NCBI RefSeq assembly: GCF_034927245.1
Contig: NZ_JAYFQK010000003.1
Coordinates: forward strand, 62,001-126,000
DNA length: 64,000 bases
Direction of reading: 5' to 3'
Source of the DNA: Desulfitobacterium_A sp034927245
GTDB lineage: Bacteria > Bacillota > Desulfitobacteriia > Desulfitobacteriales > Desulfitobacteriaceae
In this document: one piece after another, positions 1-8,288 of the stretch
Numbering within the stretch: the first letter of the stretch is position 1
Layout: the number at the start of each line of letters is the position of its first letter
Position numbers and translations under genes: made by a program
The notes under the pieces: generated by a model
What the model was told of the DNA's origin: nothing
Database searches by the model: none
Seen by the model: the letters and a program-made list of their open reading frames with translations, nothing else

Positions 1-2
1 AT

Positions 3-359
3 TGTTATCAAGAAAATATGCTGAAAAACCAAAAAATATTTATGACTCAATTGCGTAATCAAGATTTTGTATCCATTTCTGATACACCGTTATCTCGATT
101 CCCCAGTGAATTGAAAAGGCTGTTAATGGATTACCTGTCCAAGATGAAGAAAAAAGGATGTTTTATAGCTGATGTGGAAAGCTGGGCTGTGAATATTCTT
201 GCTTATAATTTTGGCCTGTTTATGCTCTGCCTGGTTAACAAGCAATTGATATCCGGCACGGGGATCGACAACTATATTGCCGATTATGCCAAACAACTTT
301 CTATCCGAAGCCAATTCCCAATTGCAAACGGCTTAAGGACTGCTATGGAGGAAAACTAA
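3..359 (+). CDS. C-terminal part of a TetR-like transcriptional regulator (5' end outside window)
   Basis: The frame is open to the window edge, so the ATG at 18 is probably internal and the gene begins upstream. The visible ~118 residues look like the all-helical ligand-binding half of a TetR regulator: an amphipathic helix ending in MDYLSKMKKKGCF, then a hydrophobic helix around AYNFGLFMLCLV. The DNA-binding domain would lie outside the window, so the family call is an inference from helix pattern and position. It ends in TAATG, sharing one base with the activase gene that follows, so the two are probably co-transcribed and it may regulate that operon. Confidence 0.5.
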   Translation, partial: CYQENMLKNQKIFMTQLRNQDFVSISDTPLSRFPSELKRLLMDYLSKMKKKGCFIADVESWAVNILAYNFGLFMLCLVNKQLISGTGIDNYIADYAKQLSIRSQFPIANGLRTAMEEN

Positions 360-3300
360 TGAGCGTATTAAATGTAGGCTTAGATGTAGGTTCAACAACC
401 GTAAAAATGGTTGTACTCAATGCTGATAATCAGATTATATATAAGAAATATCTCCGCCATTTTTCTAATATCAAGAATACGGTTGTTGGAATGCTTGAAG
501 GAGCTAAAAATGCCGTTAAAGGACATGGCGTTACTTTAATGATCACCGGTTCCGGCGGATTTAATATTTCCGGAAAGCTCGGTGTTCCCTTCATTCAAGA
601 GGTTATTGCTTGTACGAACGCGATTAAATCGCTTATCCCCAGCACCGATGCTGCGATAGAGTTGGGTGGAGAGGATGCAAAGATCACCTTCTTAGGTGAC
701 TCGATGGAACAGCGAATGAACGGAACCTGTGCAGGGGGAACCGGAGCTTTTATAGATCAGATGGCTTCCCTTTTGCAAACCGATGCGGCGGGGCTTAATG
801 AGCTTGCCAAAAATTATCAGAATATCTATCCTATTGCTTCCCGCTGTGGTGTCTTTGCCAAGACCGATATTCAGCCCCTTCTCAATGAAGGGGCGGCCAA
901 AGAGGATATTGCCGCTTCTGTGCTGCAGGCTGTTGTTAATCAAACCATCAGCGGGTTGGCTCAAGGCCGGCCGATCCAAGGAAATGTGGCTTTTCTTGGG
1001 GGACCGCTTCATTTTATGTCCGAGCTTCGTGAACGTTTTATCGAGACGTTAAAGTTGACGGATGAAAATGTCGTTTTTCCGGAGGATTCCCAATACTTTG
1101 TGGCGATTGGGGCAGCTATTTCCTCCCGAAATGAACAGCCGATATCCTTTGAATGCTTATATGAGCGGACTCCGGCAATTTATAGGATGCGCGAAGACGA
1201 TACGAACACCATGGAGCCTCTTTTTGCCAATGAGGAGGATTATTTAGCATTTAAGGCCCGCCATGCTCAGTACAAGGTAAAACGTGAAAACCTTGATTCC
1301 TATTCCGGCAACGCCTATTTGGGAATTGATGCCGGATCGACGACGACCAAAATTGCGTTAATCAGTGAAGACGGGGGTCTCCTTTATTCATATTACGGAA
1401 GTAATATGGGAAGCCCGCTTGAGTCAACCATTTCCGCCCTTAAAGGGCTTTATGCCAAGATGAATTCTCAGACGAAGCTGGTGAATGCTGCTGTTACGGG
1501 CTATGGAGAACATCTGATTAAGGCTGCGTTGAAAGTGGATATCGGCGAGATTGAAACTGTCGCTCATTTCAAAGCGGCTGACTTTTTCCTGCCGGGAGTG
1601 GATTTTGTCCTCGATATCGGCGGCCAAGACATGAAAAGCTTAGTCATTAAAGATGGGGTCATTGATTCCATCAGCCTTAATGAAGCTTGCTCATCCGGTT
1701 GCGGTTCATTCATTGAAACTTTTGCCAATGGTTTAAACATTGGAGTGGAGGAGTTTGCTAAACTTGGCGTTAAGTCTAAAAAACCGGTTGATTTGGGAAC
1801 ACGCTGCACCGTATTCATGAATTCCAAAGTTAAGCAGGCGCAAAAAGAAGGTGCTGACGTCAGTGATATTTCTGCCGGGATATCCCTCTCCGTGATTAAA
1901 AATGCGCTTTTCAAAGTCATTCGTTTGCGCAGCGTTGAGGAATTAGGGGAAAAAGTAGTGGTGCAAGGTGGAACCTTCTATAATGACGCCGTTCTGCGCT
2001 CGATTGAAAAGATCCTTAATCGAAATGTAGTTCGCCCGGATATTGCAGGAATTATGGGGGCCTTCGGATCAGCCTTGGTGGCCCGCGAACGCTATGAGGA
2101 AGGTTATCAATCCACCCTTCTTCAAAGCGATGAACTGGAGAATTTTTCAGCAGAAACCACCATGAAACGCTGCGGACTTTGCGGCAATAACTGCATGGTT
2201 ACGGTAAAGCATTTTTCGAATGGCAGCGAGTTCTATTCGGGCAACCGTTGTGAACGGGGCGCCGGCAAGGAAATGACGAAGAATGATATTCCTAACCTTT
2301 ATGATTTTAAATATAAACGTGTTTTTAATTATAAGCCGTTAAAACAGGCCGACGCCAAACGTGGTGTGATTGGTTTGCCCAGGGTTCTTAATATGTATGA
2401 GGACTATCCCTTTTGGTTTACTTTTTTCACGGAACTGGGATACCGAGTTGTTTTATCAGGTCGTTCTTCCAAAAAAATGTATGAGGCTGGGATGGATACC
2501 ATTCCTTCGGAATCTGCTTGCTATCCGGCTAAACTTGTGCATGGGCATATTGCGGATTTAGTGAATAAAGGAATTGTGAAGATTTTTTATCCGAGCATTC
2601 CTTATAATATAGAAGAAGATCCCAACGCCAATAATCATTACAACTGTCCGGTGGTAACATCATATCCGGAAACCATTTGGGCGAATATGGATATTCTGCG
2701 TCATGAAAATATTACGTTCTATCATCCCTTCCTTCCTTTGGATATGCCTAAACGAATGGTCAAACGCCTCTGCAAAGAGCTTTCCCCGGAGGGGATTCCC
2801 AGGCATGAGTTGATTGAGGCCGTACGCAAAGCCTATGAAGAGCTTGAATCTTTCAAACAAGAGGTGCAGGATCAGGGTGAAAAAACGATTGCCTATATCC
2901 GCGAGCATCATATGAAAGGAATCGTGCTGGCCGGACGCCCGTATCATATCGATCCGGAAATCAATCATGGAATTCCCGGAATGATCAGCGCCTATGGATT
3001 TGCCATCCTTTCCGAAGATTCAATCCACCATTTATTGCCTGTGGAAAGACCCATCCGCGTGGTTGACCAATGGGTGTACCATTCACGGCTTTATTCTGCT
3101 GCAAGCTATGTTGCCGAGCAGTCTGATCTAGAGCTTGTTCAATTGAACTCATTTGGCTGCGGCTTAGATGCCGTAACCACTGACCAAGTTAAAGAGATTC
3201 TAGAGCGTTACGGTAAAATTTATACGGTTTTAAAAATCGACGAAATCAATAATCTCGGTGCGGCCCGCATTCGCATTCGCTCCTTGATCGCGGCGATTCA

Positions 3301-4681
3301 CGAACGTGACAAACGAAACTTTAAACCGACTAGGCTTTATGAGGTCAAAGAACGCGTCATTTTTACCGAAGAGATGAAAAAGAATTATACCATTCTTTCG
3401 CCGCAAATGTCACCGATTCACTTCCAATTCTTCAAGACAGGCTTTGAAAAAGCAGGCTATACGGTAGAGATTCTTCCCTCCGTAGATAAAGCCGCAGTCG
3501 ATGAGGGCCTGCGAACGGTTCACAATGATGCTTGTTATCCGGCAATTATTGTTGTCGGGCAGCTTATGGAAGCCTTGCGTTCAGGAAGGTATGATTTGAA
3601 GCGTACGGCGGTGATTATTACTCAGACCGGCGGCGGCTGCAGGGCGACTAATTATATCGCCTTTATTCGAAAAGCCCTCCGTGATGCCAAGCTGGAGCAT
3701 ATCCCTGTGCTCTCTTTGAGCGCCTCGGGGATCGAGGAAAATCCCGGGTTCAAAGTAACAGGCGCCATGTTTAATGATCTCATGTGGGGATTAATCTTCG
3801 GGGACCTTTTAATGCGGGTGCTTTACCGTGTTCGTCCCTATGAAAAAGTTGCCGGCTCAGCGAATGCTTTATATGAACAATGGGTAGAGAAATGCCAAGA
3901 CTCTATTCGCAAGGGAGATCGGAAGGCAATTCGCGAAAATATTTACGGAATTGTTCGGGATTTTGATAATTTGCCGATGGATGAAAACCTTGTCAAACCC
4001 AAAGTTGGTGTGGTCGGGGAAATCCTGGTTAAATTCCACCCCACTGCCAATAATAATATTGTGGATCAGCTCGAAGCGGAAGGGGCCGAAGCGGTAGTCC
4101 CCGATCTGACCGATTTTTTCCTTTATAGTGCCTTCGACAACCAAATCAAGTACCAGCTCCTTTCCGGGACTTTCAAGAGCATGATCAATGGTAATATCTC
4201 CATTGGCGTAATGGAGTATTATCGCCGGGATATGAAAAAGGCGTTAAAGGCAAGCCGGCGTTTCTCAGCGCCCCATTCCATTCGCCATATCGCCAAAGGG
4301 GCGGAAAATCACCTTTCGCTCGCGAACCAAACGGGAGAAGGTTGGTTCCTTACAGGGGAAATGGTTGAACTGATCGAAAGCGGGGTCAACAATATTGTTT
4401 GCCTGCAGCCCTTTGCCTGCTTGCCTAATCATATTACCGGCAAAGGTATGATTCGCGAGTTAAGGCGTGCTTATCCGCTTTCGAATATTGCGGCGATTGA
4501 CTATGATCCGGGAGCAAGCGAGGTAAATCAGCTCAATCGGATCAAGCTGATGCTGTCCGTTGCCCAGGAAAATTTAGCGAAAGAACATCATGAGAACAAG
4601 GATGTGTTTAATAATTTCTCGCTATCAAAGGGAATGAAGCCGCTTACCGCCGTTCCCAATGAACAGACGGCTCGTTCATAG
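359..4681 (+). CDS. 2-hydroxyacyl-CoA dehydratase activase, giant fused form (BcrA/BadF/HgdC type)
   Basis: This 1440-aa protein belongs to the ATP-dependent activators that inject electrons into 2-hydroxyacyl-CoA dehydratases or benzoyl-CoA-type reductases. Two ASKHA ATPase domains are visible. The first has LDVGSTTVK at residues 8-16 and NGTCAGGTGAF from residue 121, with C124. The second has LGIDAGSTTTK from residue 321 and EACSSGCGSF with C444 and C448. The linking [4Fe-4S] cluster is normally held by such cysteines. A further cysteine cluster, CGLCGNNC (C605, C608, C612), precedes a C-terminal half resembling DUF2229 and the HgdB-like dehydratase fold. The start ATG overlaps the upstream stop and has GGAGG just before it. 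No dehydratase subunit genes are visible, so the physiological substrate is unknown. Confidence 0.88.
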   Translation: MSVLNVGLDVGSTTVKMVVLNADNQIIYKKYLRHFSNIKNTVVGMLEGAKNAVKGHGVTLMITGSGGFNISGKLGVPFIQEVIACTNAIKSLIPSTDAAIELGGEDAKITFLGDSMEQRMNGTCAGGTGAFIDQMASLLQTDAAGLNELAKNYQNIYPIASRCGVFAKTDIQPLLNEGAAKEDIAASVLQAVVNQTISGLAQGRPIQGNVAFLGGPLHFMSELRERFIETLKLTDENVVFPEDSQYFVAIGAAISSRNEQPISFECLYERTPAIYRMREDDTNTMEPLFANEEDYLAFKARHAQYKVKRENLDSYSGNAYLGIDAGSTTTKIALISEDGGLLYSYYGSNMGSPLESTISALKGLYAKMNSQTKLVNAAVTGYGEHLIKAALKVDIGEIETVAHFKAADFFLPGVDFVLDIGGQDMKSLVIKDGVIDSISLNEACSSGCGSFIETFANGLNIGVEEFAKLGVKSKKPVDLGTRCTVFMNSKVKQAQKEGADVSDISAGISLSVIKNALFKVIRLRSVEELGEKVVVQGGTFYNDAVLRSIEKILNRNVVRPDIAGIMGAFGSALVARERYEEGYQSTLLQSDELENFSAETTMKRCGLCGNNCMVTVKHFSNGSEFYSGNRCERGAGKEMTKNDIPNLYDFKYKRVFNYKPLKQADAKRGVIGLPRVLNMYEDYPFWFTFFTELGYRVVLSGRSSKKMYEAGMDTIPSESACYPAKLVHGHIADLVNKGIVKIFYPSIPYNIEEDPNANNHYNCPVVTSYPETIWANMDILRHENITFYHPFLPLDMPKRMVKRLCKELSPEGIPRHELIEAVRKAYEELESFKQEVQDQGEKTIAYIREHHMKGIVLAGRPYHIDPEINHGIPGMISAYGFAILSEDSIHHLLPVERPIRVVDQWVYHSRLYSAASYVAEQSDLELVQLNSFGCGLDAVTTDQVKEILERYGKIYTVLKIDEINNLGAARIRIRSLIAAIHERDKRNFKPTRLYEVKERVIFTEEMKKNYTILSPQMSPIHFQFFKTGFEKAGYTVEILPSVDKAAVDEGLRTVHNDACYPAIIVVGQLMEALRSGRYDLKRTAVIITQTGGGCRATNYIAFIRKALRDAKLEHIPVLSLSASGIEENPGFKVTGAMFNDLMWGLIFGDLLMRVLYRVRPYEKVAGSANALYEQWVEKCQDSIRKGDRKAIRENIYGIVRDFDNLPMDENLVKPKVGVVGEILVKFHPTANNNIVDQLEAEGAEAVVPDLTDFFLYSAFDNQIKYQLLSGTFKSMINGNISIGVMEYYRRDMKKALKASRRFSAPHSIRHIAKGAENHLSLANQTGEGWFLTGEMVELIESGVNNIVCLQPFACLPNHITGKGMIRELRRAYPLSNIAAIDYDPGASEVNQLNRIKLMLSVAQENLAKEHHENKDVFNNFSLSKGMKPLTAVPNEQTARS

Positions 4682-4712
4682 AATCACGTTTAATTTCAAT
4701 AATAATAAAGGG

Positions 4713-4750
4713 AGCGATTCCGTATTCACTAATTGTGGTACGGAATCGCT
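4713..4750 (+). terminator. Hairpin terminator after the activase gene
   Basis: A perfect 12-bp inverted repeat (AGCGATTCCGTA, 4713-4724, with its complement 4739-4750) encloses a 14-nt loop. It begins 32 bases after the activase stop. The downstream T-tract is weak (ATATTCACTTTT), so termination may be incomplete. Confidence 0.6.
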
Positions 4751-4857
4751 ATATTCACTTTTAAAAGAATATTTAGGGTGTAAATTTTTGAAGGCTTGGG
4801 AACAATGAAATCGAGTCAGTAAGTGATTTATAAGTGATTTATTTGAGGTGATGATTT

Positions 4858-5199
4858 ATGACAACCTCTGATCAACACGACGAGAAAGATAAAAATCCTG
4901 GGGAATTCAGCACTTCTGAGGATTGGCTTAATTTTCAGAAGCAAATCGATTCTTTAGCCCATGTTCTTGAGAGAATTAATCTTTCCGAGTATATTACTTA
5001 CTTGAATAATCCGCGGCGTATGCTGCTCTTAAACTTTGTCAACGGTTTAGTGCGGGGTTTGGGAATAGCACTTGGGGCTACAATCTTGGCAGGGATCGTA
5101 CTTATTTTTCTGAAAAAGCTTGTCTTTTTAAATCTGCCGGTTATCGGCGGGTTCATTGCGGAGCTCGTAAAGATTGTCAATGCTCATAATGGGTATTAA
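4858..5199 (+). CDS. Small membrane protein, DUF5665-like
   Basis: This 113-aa protein has a charged N-terminal ~55 residues, then a segment starting NNPRRMLLLNFVNGLVRGLG and one clear hydrophobic helix (about residues 65-85). This layout matches what I recall of DUF5665 proteins of spore-forming Firmicutes. The function is unknown; an association with envelope or sporulation genes is only inferred from the neighbour. The start is preceded by GAGGTGATGATTT. It lies 13 bases ahead of the start chosen for the DksA-like gene, which suggests one transcript. Confidence 0.65.
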   Translation: MTTSDQHDEKDKNPGEFSTSEDWLNFQKQIDSLAHVLERINLSEYITYLNNPRRMLLLNFVNGLVRGLGIALGATILAGIVLIFLKKLVFLNLPVIGGFIAELVKIVNAHNGY

Positions 5200-5212
5200 G
5201 GGGGTTGAGTCA

Positions 5213-5881
5213 ATGGCAAAGGATGAATATGCAAAATTGATTGAAGAGCTTAAACGGGATAAAAAGGAAACGATCGAGAGTGCCACTGAGCTTATCACCG
5301 AAGATATGCGTGAATCGATAGGCGAACTTTCCTTAATCGATAATCATCCAGCCGATATCGCGACAGAGGTGTACGAACGTTCACGGGATGTGGCTATTCA
5401 TGACCGCTATATGCATCGAATTCACGCCATAGAATCAGCTTTGCAGCGTTGGCAGGAAGGAAACTATGGAATCTGCGAACACTGCGGAAATAAAATTCCG
5501 ATGGAACGTCTGGAAGCTCTCCCGTATACGACCGTTTGTAAGGAATGCAGTCGGATTGAAGAGAAAGAGGAACAACATTCACTCCATCGGGAGCCGGTAG
5601 AGAATGAAATTCTTAATCGTCCCTTTTCACGGACCTTTAATGACGGAATAGACCGGGTGGAATTCGATGGTGAAGATTCTTGGCAGGCGGTGGCTCGGTA
5701 CGGAACAGCCGATTCGCCGCAGGATTTAGGAACAAACCGTGATATCAGTGATCCTAACGAAATGTATGAGGACGCCGATGAGGTGATTGGTGCGGTCGAT
5801 GCTGTCGAAACCCTGGATGTCGAAGTAGATCCCGAATTCACCAACACCATCTACTATGGAAAAAAACACGGCCGCACCTAA
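5213..5881 (+). CDS. TraR/DksA-family zinc-finger protein, YteA-like
   Basis: The protein is 222 aa from the chosen start. A helical N-terminal half with acidic patches is followed by a Cys4 zinc finger, CEHCG...CKEC, with its arms about 20 residues apart. This is the hallmark of the DksA C4 finger and of the YteA-like subgroup in spore formers. DksA relatives act in the secondary channel of RNA polymerase, but these Firmicute members are poorly characterised. The ATG at 5213 was preferred over an in-frame start at 5174 because it follows AGGGGGTTGAG at good spacing and avoids a long overlap. Bacillus subtilis carries a DksA-like gene (ylyA) in the same place upstream of lspA. Confidence 0.8.
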   Translation: MAKDEYAKLIEELKRDKKETIESATELITEDMRESIGELSLIDNHPADIATEVYERSRDVAIHDRYMHRIHAIESALQRWQEGNYGICEHCGNKIPMERLEALPYTTVCKECSRIEEKEEQHSLHREPVENEILNRPFSRTFNDGIDRVEFDGEDSWQAVARYGTADSPQDLGTNRDISDPNEMYEDADEVIGAVDAVETLDVEVDPEFTNTIYYGKKHGRT

Positions 5882-5897
5882 TTACCGCTCATGATTG

Positions 5898-5943
5898 CCC
5901 CGCAGTCATCCTTGTGTTAAGATAAATCAAAGGAACTGCGGGG
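5898..5943 (+). promoter_or_regulatory. Hairpin whose right arm covers the lspA ribosome site
   Basis: A perfect 9-bp inverted repeat is present: CCCCGCAGT at 5898-5906 and ACTGCGGGG at 5935-5943. The right arm runs into the GGGAGG ribosome site (5941-5946) of the lspA start at 5955. It could act as a terminator for the upstream gene or mask the lspA ribosome site. No T-tract follows, which favours the masking idea. Confidence 0.45.
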
Positions 5944-5954
5944 AGGTTGGAGTA

Positions 5955-6410
5955 TTGCTCATTTGGCTCACAATTATCGGGGTTTGGATTATTGATCGGA
6001 TCTTGAAAGTCCTGGTACAGGGTAATTTTTATCCTAATGAAACAATAGCGGTTATCCCTCATTTCTTTCATATTACCTATATCTTAAATCCAGGAGCGGC
6101 GTTTGGATTGATGGCGGGCCGTACTTGGATTTTTGTTATTGCAACTCTACTGGCTATGGCCGGCATCGTCTACGCTCAGTTTAAGATACCGCGGGAGCGG
6201 AAAGTACTGCGCTTGTCGTTAGGAATGATCGGGGGCGGTGCGCTGGGCAATTTATATGATCGGCTGGTCATCGGAAAGGTTGTCGATTATCTGGACTTTC
6301 GGATCTGGCCCTTTGTTTTTAATTTTGCAGACAGTATGATCGTTGTCGGTGTCGGGCTGTTGATGATCATTTTATATCTTGAGGATCGGAAAAGTGGGAG
6401 AACAGAATGA
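5955..6410 (+). CDS. lspA: Lipoprotein signal peptidase (signal peptidase II)
   Basis: LspA is the inner-membrane aspartyl protease that removes signal peptides from prolipoproteins after diacylglyceryl transfer. The 151-aa protein has four hydrophobic segments and the family motifs NPGAAFG, GNLYDRL, VVDYLDF and FNFADS; the aspartates in the last two regions form the catalytic pair. The TTG at 5955 is chosen because GGGAGG lies 8 bases upstream and the protein then starts directly with the first membrane helix. An upstream TTG at 5895 would add a charged tail and has no ribosome site. The stop overlaps the rluD start (ATGA). Confidence 0.93.
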   Translation: MLIWLTIIGVWIIDRILKVLVQGNFYPNETIAVIPHFFHITYILNPGAAFGLMAGRTWIFVIATLLAMAGIVYAQFKIPRERKVLRLSLGMIGGGALGNLYDRLVIGKVVDYLDFRIWPFVFNFADSMIVVGVGLLMIILYLEDRKSGRTE

Positions 6411-7369
6411 CGGAAAATCAGATTGAAGATAACCCCTTGGAATTTGAAGATGAAGAAATTGTTAGTTCGGAAATTCATGAATCAGAACTGCCGGAAGGAG
6501 TCCGGCTTGATATAGGTGTGACAGAGCTTATCGGTAAAACGCGTTCCTATGTCCAAACCTTGATCAGTGACGGAATGGTCGAGGTTAACGGCGCAGTGAA
6601 GAAGGCCAATTATAAGATTCGCCCCGGGGATAAAGTCAAAGTGGTTATTCCTCCGCCTAAGGAACTTCTTGTTGAGGCGGAGAATATTCCTTTGGATATC
6701 GTTTATGAAGATGAAGATGTGCTCGTGGTGAATAAACCTCAGGGGATGGTCGTTCATCCTGCCCCGGGATCATGGACCGGGACCTTAGTAAACGCACTTC
6801 TTTACCATTGCCGCAATCTTTCAGGCATTAATGGAGTGCTGCGTCCGGGAATTGTTCATCGCATTGATAAGGATACCTCCGGACTTTTGGTTGTGGCCAA
6901 GAATGATCAGGCTCATCAAGGCTTAGCCGCCCAGATTAAAGAACACAGTATGGCCAGGAAGTATATTGCTCTGGTGCATGGGGCGGTTCTTGAATCGACC
7001 GGAACGATAGACGCACCGATTGGCCGCGATACGGCTGATCGGAAAAAAATGGCCGTTACATTTCATAATTCAAAGACAGCCGTGACTCATTATCATGTCT
7101 TAGAACGATTCCATGATTTTACCTATCTTCGGGCAAAGCTGGAAACCGGACGAACCCATCAAATTCGGGTTCATATGGCCTATCTTAAGCATCCCGTTTT
7201 AGGAGATCCTTTGTATGGCCCAAGACGAAATCCCTTTGGACTGGAAGGACAAATGCTTCATGCCGAACATCTTGGTTTTGTCCATCCGCGGAGCGGAGAA
7301 TGGCTGGAATTCACGGTTGAGCCGCCTGAAATATTTACGAAGGTCCTTGAAGAGCTTAGAAAAGCTTAG
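6407..7369 (+). CDS. rluD: Pseudouridine synthase RluA/RluD family
   Basis: This 320-aa protein carries an N-terminal S4 RNA-binding domain (about residues 30-85, containing LISDGMVEVNGAVKKANYK) and a RluA-type catalytic domain. The active-site region is HRIDKDTSGLLVVAK, with the catalytic aspartate in HRIDKDT. RluD acts on helix 69 of 23S rRNA; the exact target here is inferred. An acidic N-terminal leader of about 25 residues precedes the S4 domain. It overlaps lspA by 4 bases, matching the lspA-ylyB pair of Bacillus. Confidence 0.9.
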   Translation: MTENQIEDNPLEFEDEEIVSSEIHESELPEGVRLDIGVTELIGKTRSYVQTLISDGMVEVNGAVKKANYKIRPGDKVKVVIPPPKELLVEAENIPLDIVYEDEDVLVVNKPQGMVVHPAPGSWTGTLVNALLYHCRNLSGINGVLRPGIVHRIDKDTSGLLVVAKNDQAHQGLAAQIKEHSMARKYIALVHGAVLESTGTIDAPIGRDTADRKKMAVTFHNSKTAVTHYHVLERFHDFTYLRAKLETGRTHQIRVHMAYLKHPVLGDPLYGPRRNPFGLEGQMLHAEHLGFVHPRSGEWLEFTVEPPEIFTKVLEELRKA

Positions 7370-7394
7370 ACAATAGGAGTAAGAAAAAATTATG

Positions 7395-7421
7395 TTGACT
7401 TTCGGTCATTACTCATATAAA
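7395..7421 (+). promoter_or_regulatory. Candidate promoter of the pyr operon
   Basis: TTGACT at 7395-7400 is followed by TATAAA at 7416-7421 (spacing 15) or TAAACT at 7418-7423 (spacing 17). Initiation near 7430 would place the PyrR-binding loop at the very 5' end of the transcript. Confidence 0.4.
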
Positions 7422-7436
7422 CTAATCAGAAGGTAA

Positions 7437-7516
7437 GCCTTTAAAATGTGTCCCGTGAGACGCAAAGGCAGACGACATGGAGGGTAAACTGTCTGCTTGT
7501 GCAGGCAGTTTTTTTT
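7437..7516 (+). promoter_or_regulatory. PyrR attenuator leader upstream of pyrR
   Basis: Three mutually exclusive hairpins can be drawn. The anti-antiterminator (7437-7469, GCCTTT with AAAGGC) carries the PyrR-binding core TCCCGTGAG at 7451-7459. The antiterminator pairs GCAGAC (7468-7473) with GTCTGC (7491-7496). The terminator pairs AACTGTCTGC (7487-7496) with GCAGGCAGTT (7501-7510) and is followed by a T-run to 7516. In Bacillus, UMP-bound PyrR stabilises the first hairpin and so allows termination. The same core recurs before pyrB and the uracil permease. Confidence 0.9.
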
Positions 7517-7540
7517 ACCAAAGCCAAAGGGAGTGAGCGG

Positions 7541-8092
7541 ATGGAGGGTATCACCAAAAACCAAATCATGGATGCAGATGGGATTAGACGTGCAGTTACC
7601 CGGATTGCTCATGAAATTGTCGAGAAAAATAAAGGAACAGATAATGTCGTTCTGATTGGAATCCGCCGACGGGGTGTACCGCTGGCTGAACGGATTCAAG
7701 AGCGCATTGAGAAATTTGAAGGGGTAAAAGTTCCCTTGGGGATTCTCGACATCACACTTTATCGCGATGACTTAACCATGATCGATGTTCAACCCGTGGT
7801 GCATGAATCTCAGGTCCCGTTCAGTGTTCAGGGAAAAACAGTGGTTTTAGTCGATGACGTCCTCTATACGGGGCGTACGGCTCGGGCCGCACTTGATGCA
7901 ATGATGGACATGGGACGCCCCGAAAAAATTCAGCTAGCCGTCCTTATTGATCGCGGACACCGTGAACTTCCGATTCGTGCAGACTATGTCGGTAAAAATG
8001 TCCCGACATCCAGCCGCGAAATCGTCTCGGTTTGTTTAAAGGAAATTGACGAGGAAGAACAGGTCCTACTTCAGGAGAGACCTAAAGTTTAA
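7541..8092 (+). CDS. pyrR: Bifunctional pyr operon attenuator / uracil phosphoribosyltransferase
   Basis: PyrR binds pyr leader RNAs when loaded with UMP or UTP, and has uracil phosphoribosyltransferase activity. The 183-aa product has the PRPP loop VVLVDDVLYTGRTARAALDA and the basic stretch IGIRRRG. The ATG at 7541, preceded by AGGGAGTGAGCGG, is used. An in-frame GTG at 7448 lies inside the attenuator and would translate the terminator, so it is rejected. It is the first gene of the pyrimidine cluster. Confidence 0.95.
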   Translation: MEGITKNQIMDADGIRRAVTRIAHEIVEKNKGTDNVVLIGIRRRGVPLAERIQERIEKFEGVKVPLGILDITLYRDDLTMIDVQPVVHESQVPFSVQGKTVVLVDDVLYTGRTARAALDAMMDMGRPEKIQLAVLIDRGHRELPIRADYVGKNVPTSSREIVSVCLKEIDEEEQVLLQERPKV

Positions 8093-8128
8093 AGTTTAAA
8101 GTATAGATATTGTAAAGCAGCATAAAGC

Positions 8129-8229
8129 AACCCTTTAAGTGGTTTTCCCGTGAGTTACCCAAGGGTAGAGATAGGATAAGCTGTCAGAATATCCTTATAT
8201 CCTTCTACCTTCGGGTAGGAGGATTTTTT
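8129..8229 (+). promoter_or_regulatory. PyrR attenuator leader upstream of pyrB
   Basis: The anti-antiterminator pairs ACCCTT (8130-8135) with AAGGGT (8161-8166) and contains the core TCCCGTGAG at 8146-8154. The terminator pairs ATCCTTCTACC (8199-8209) with GGTAGGAGGAT (8214-8224) around a TTCG loop, then a T-run. The segment 8163-8180 (GGGTAGAGATAGGATAAG) can pair imperfectly with 8194-8209 as antiterminator. It gives a second UMP checkpoint inside the operon. Confidence 0.88.
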
Positions 8230-8288
8230 AATATTTAAAATTAGAGATTTTGTGAAGAATGATAGAGGATGATAAAGGAGGCAGTCTT

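Noticed and set aside
7448..7540. N-terminal extension of pyrR from a GTG at 7448
   Set aside because: It runs through the PyrR-binding loop and terminator; the ATG at 7541 has a proper ribosome site and matches the family start.
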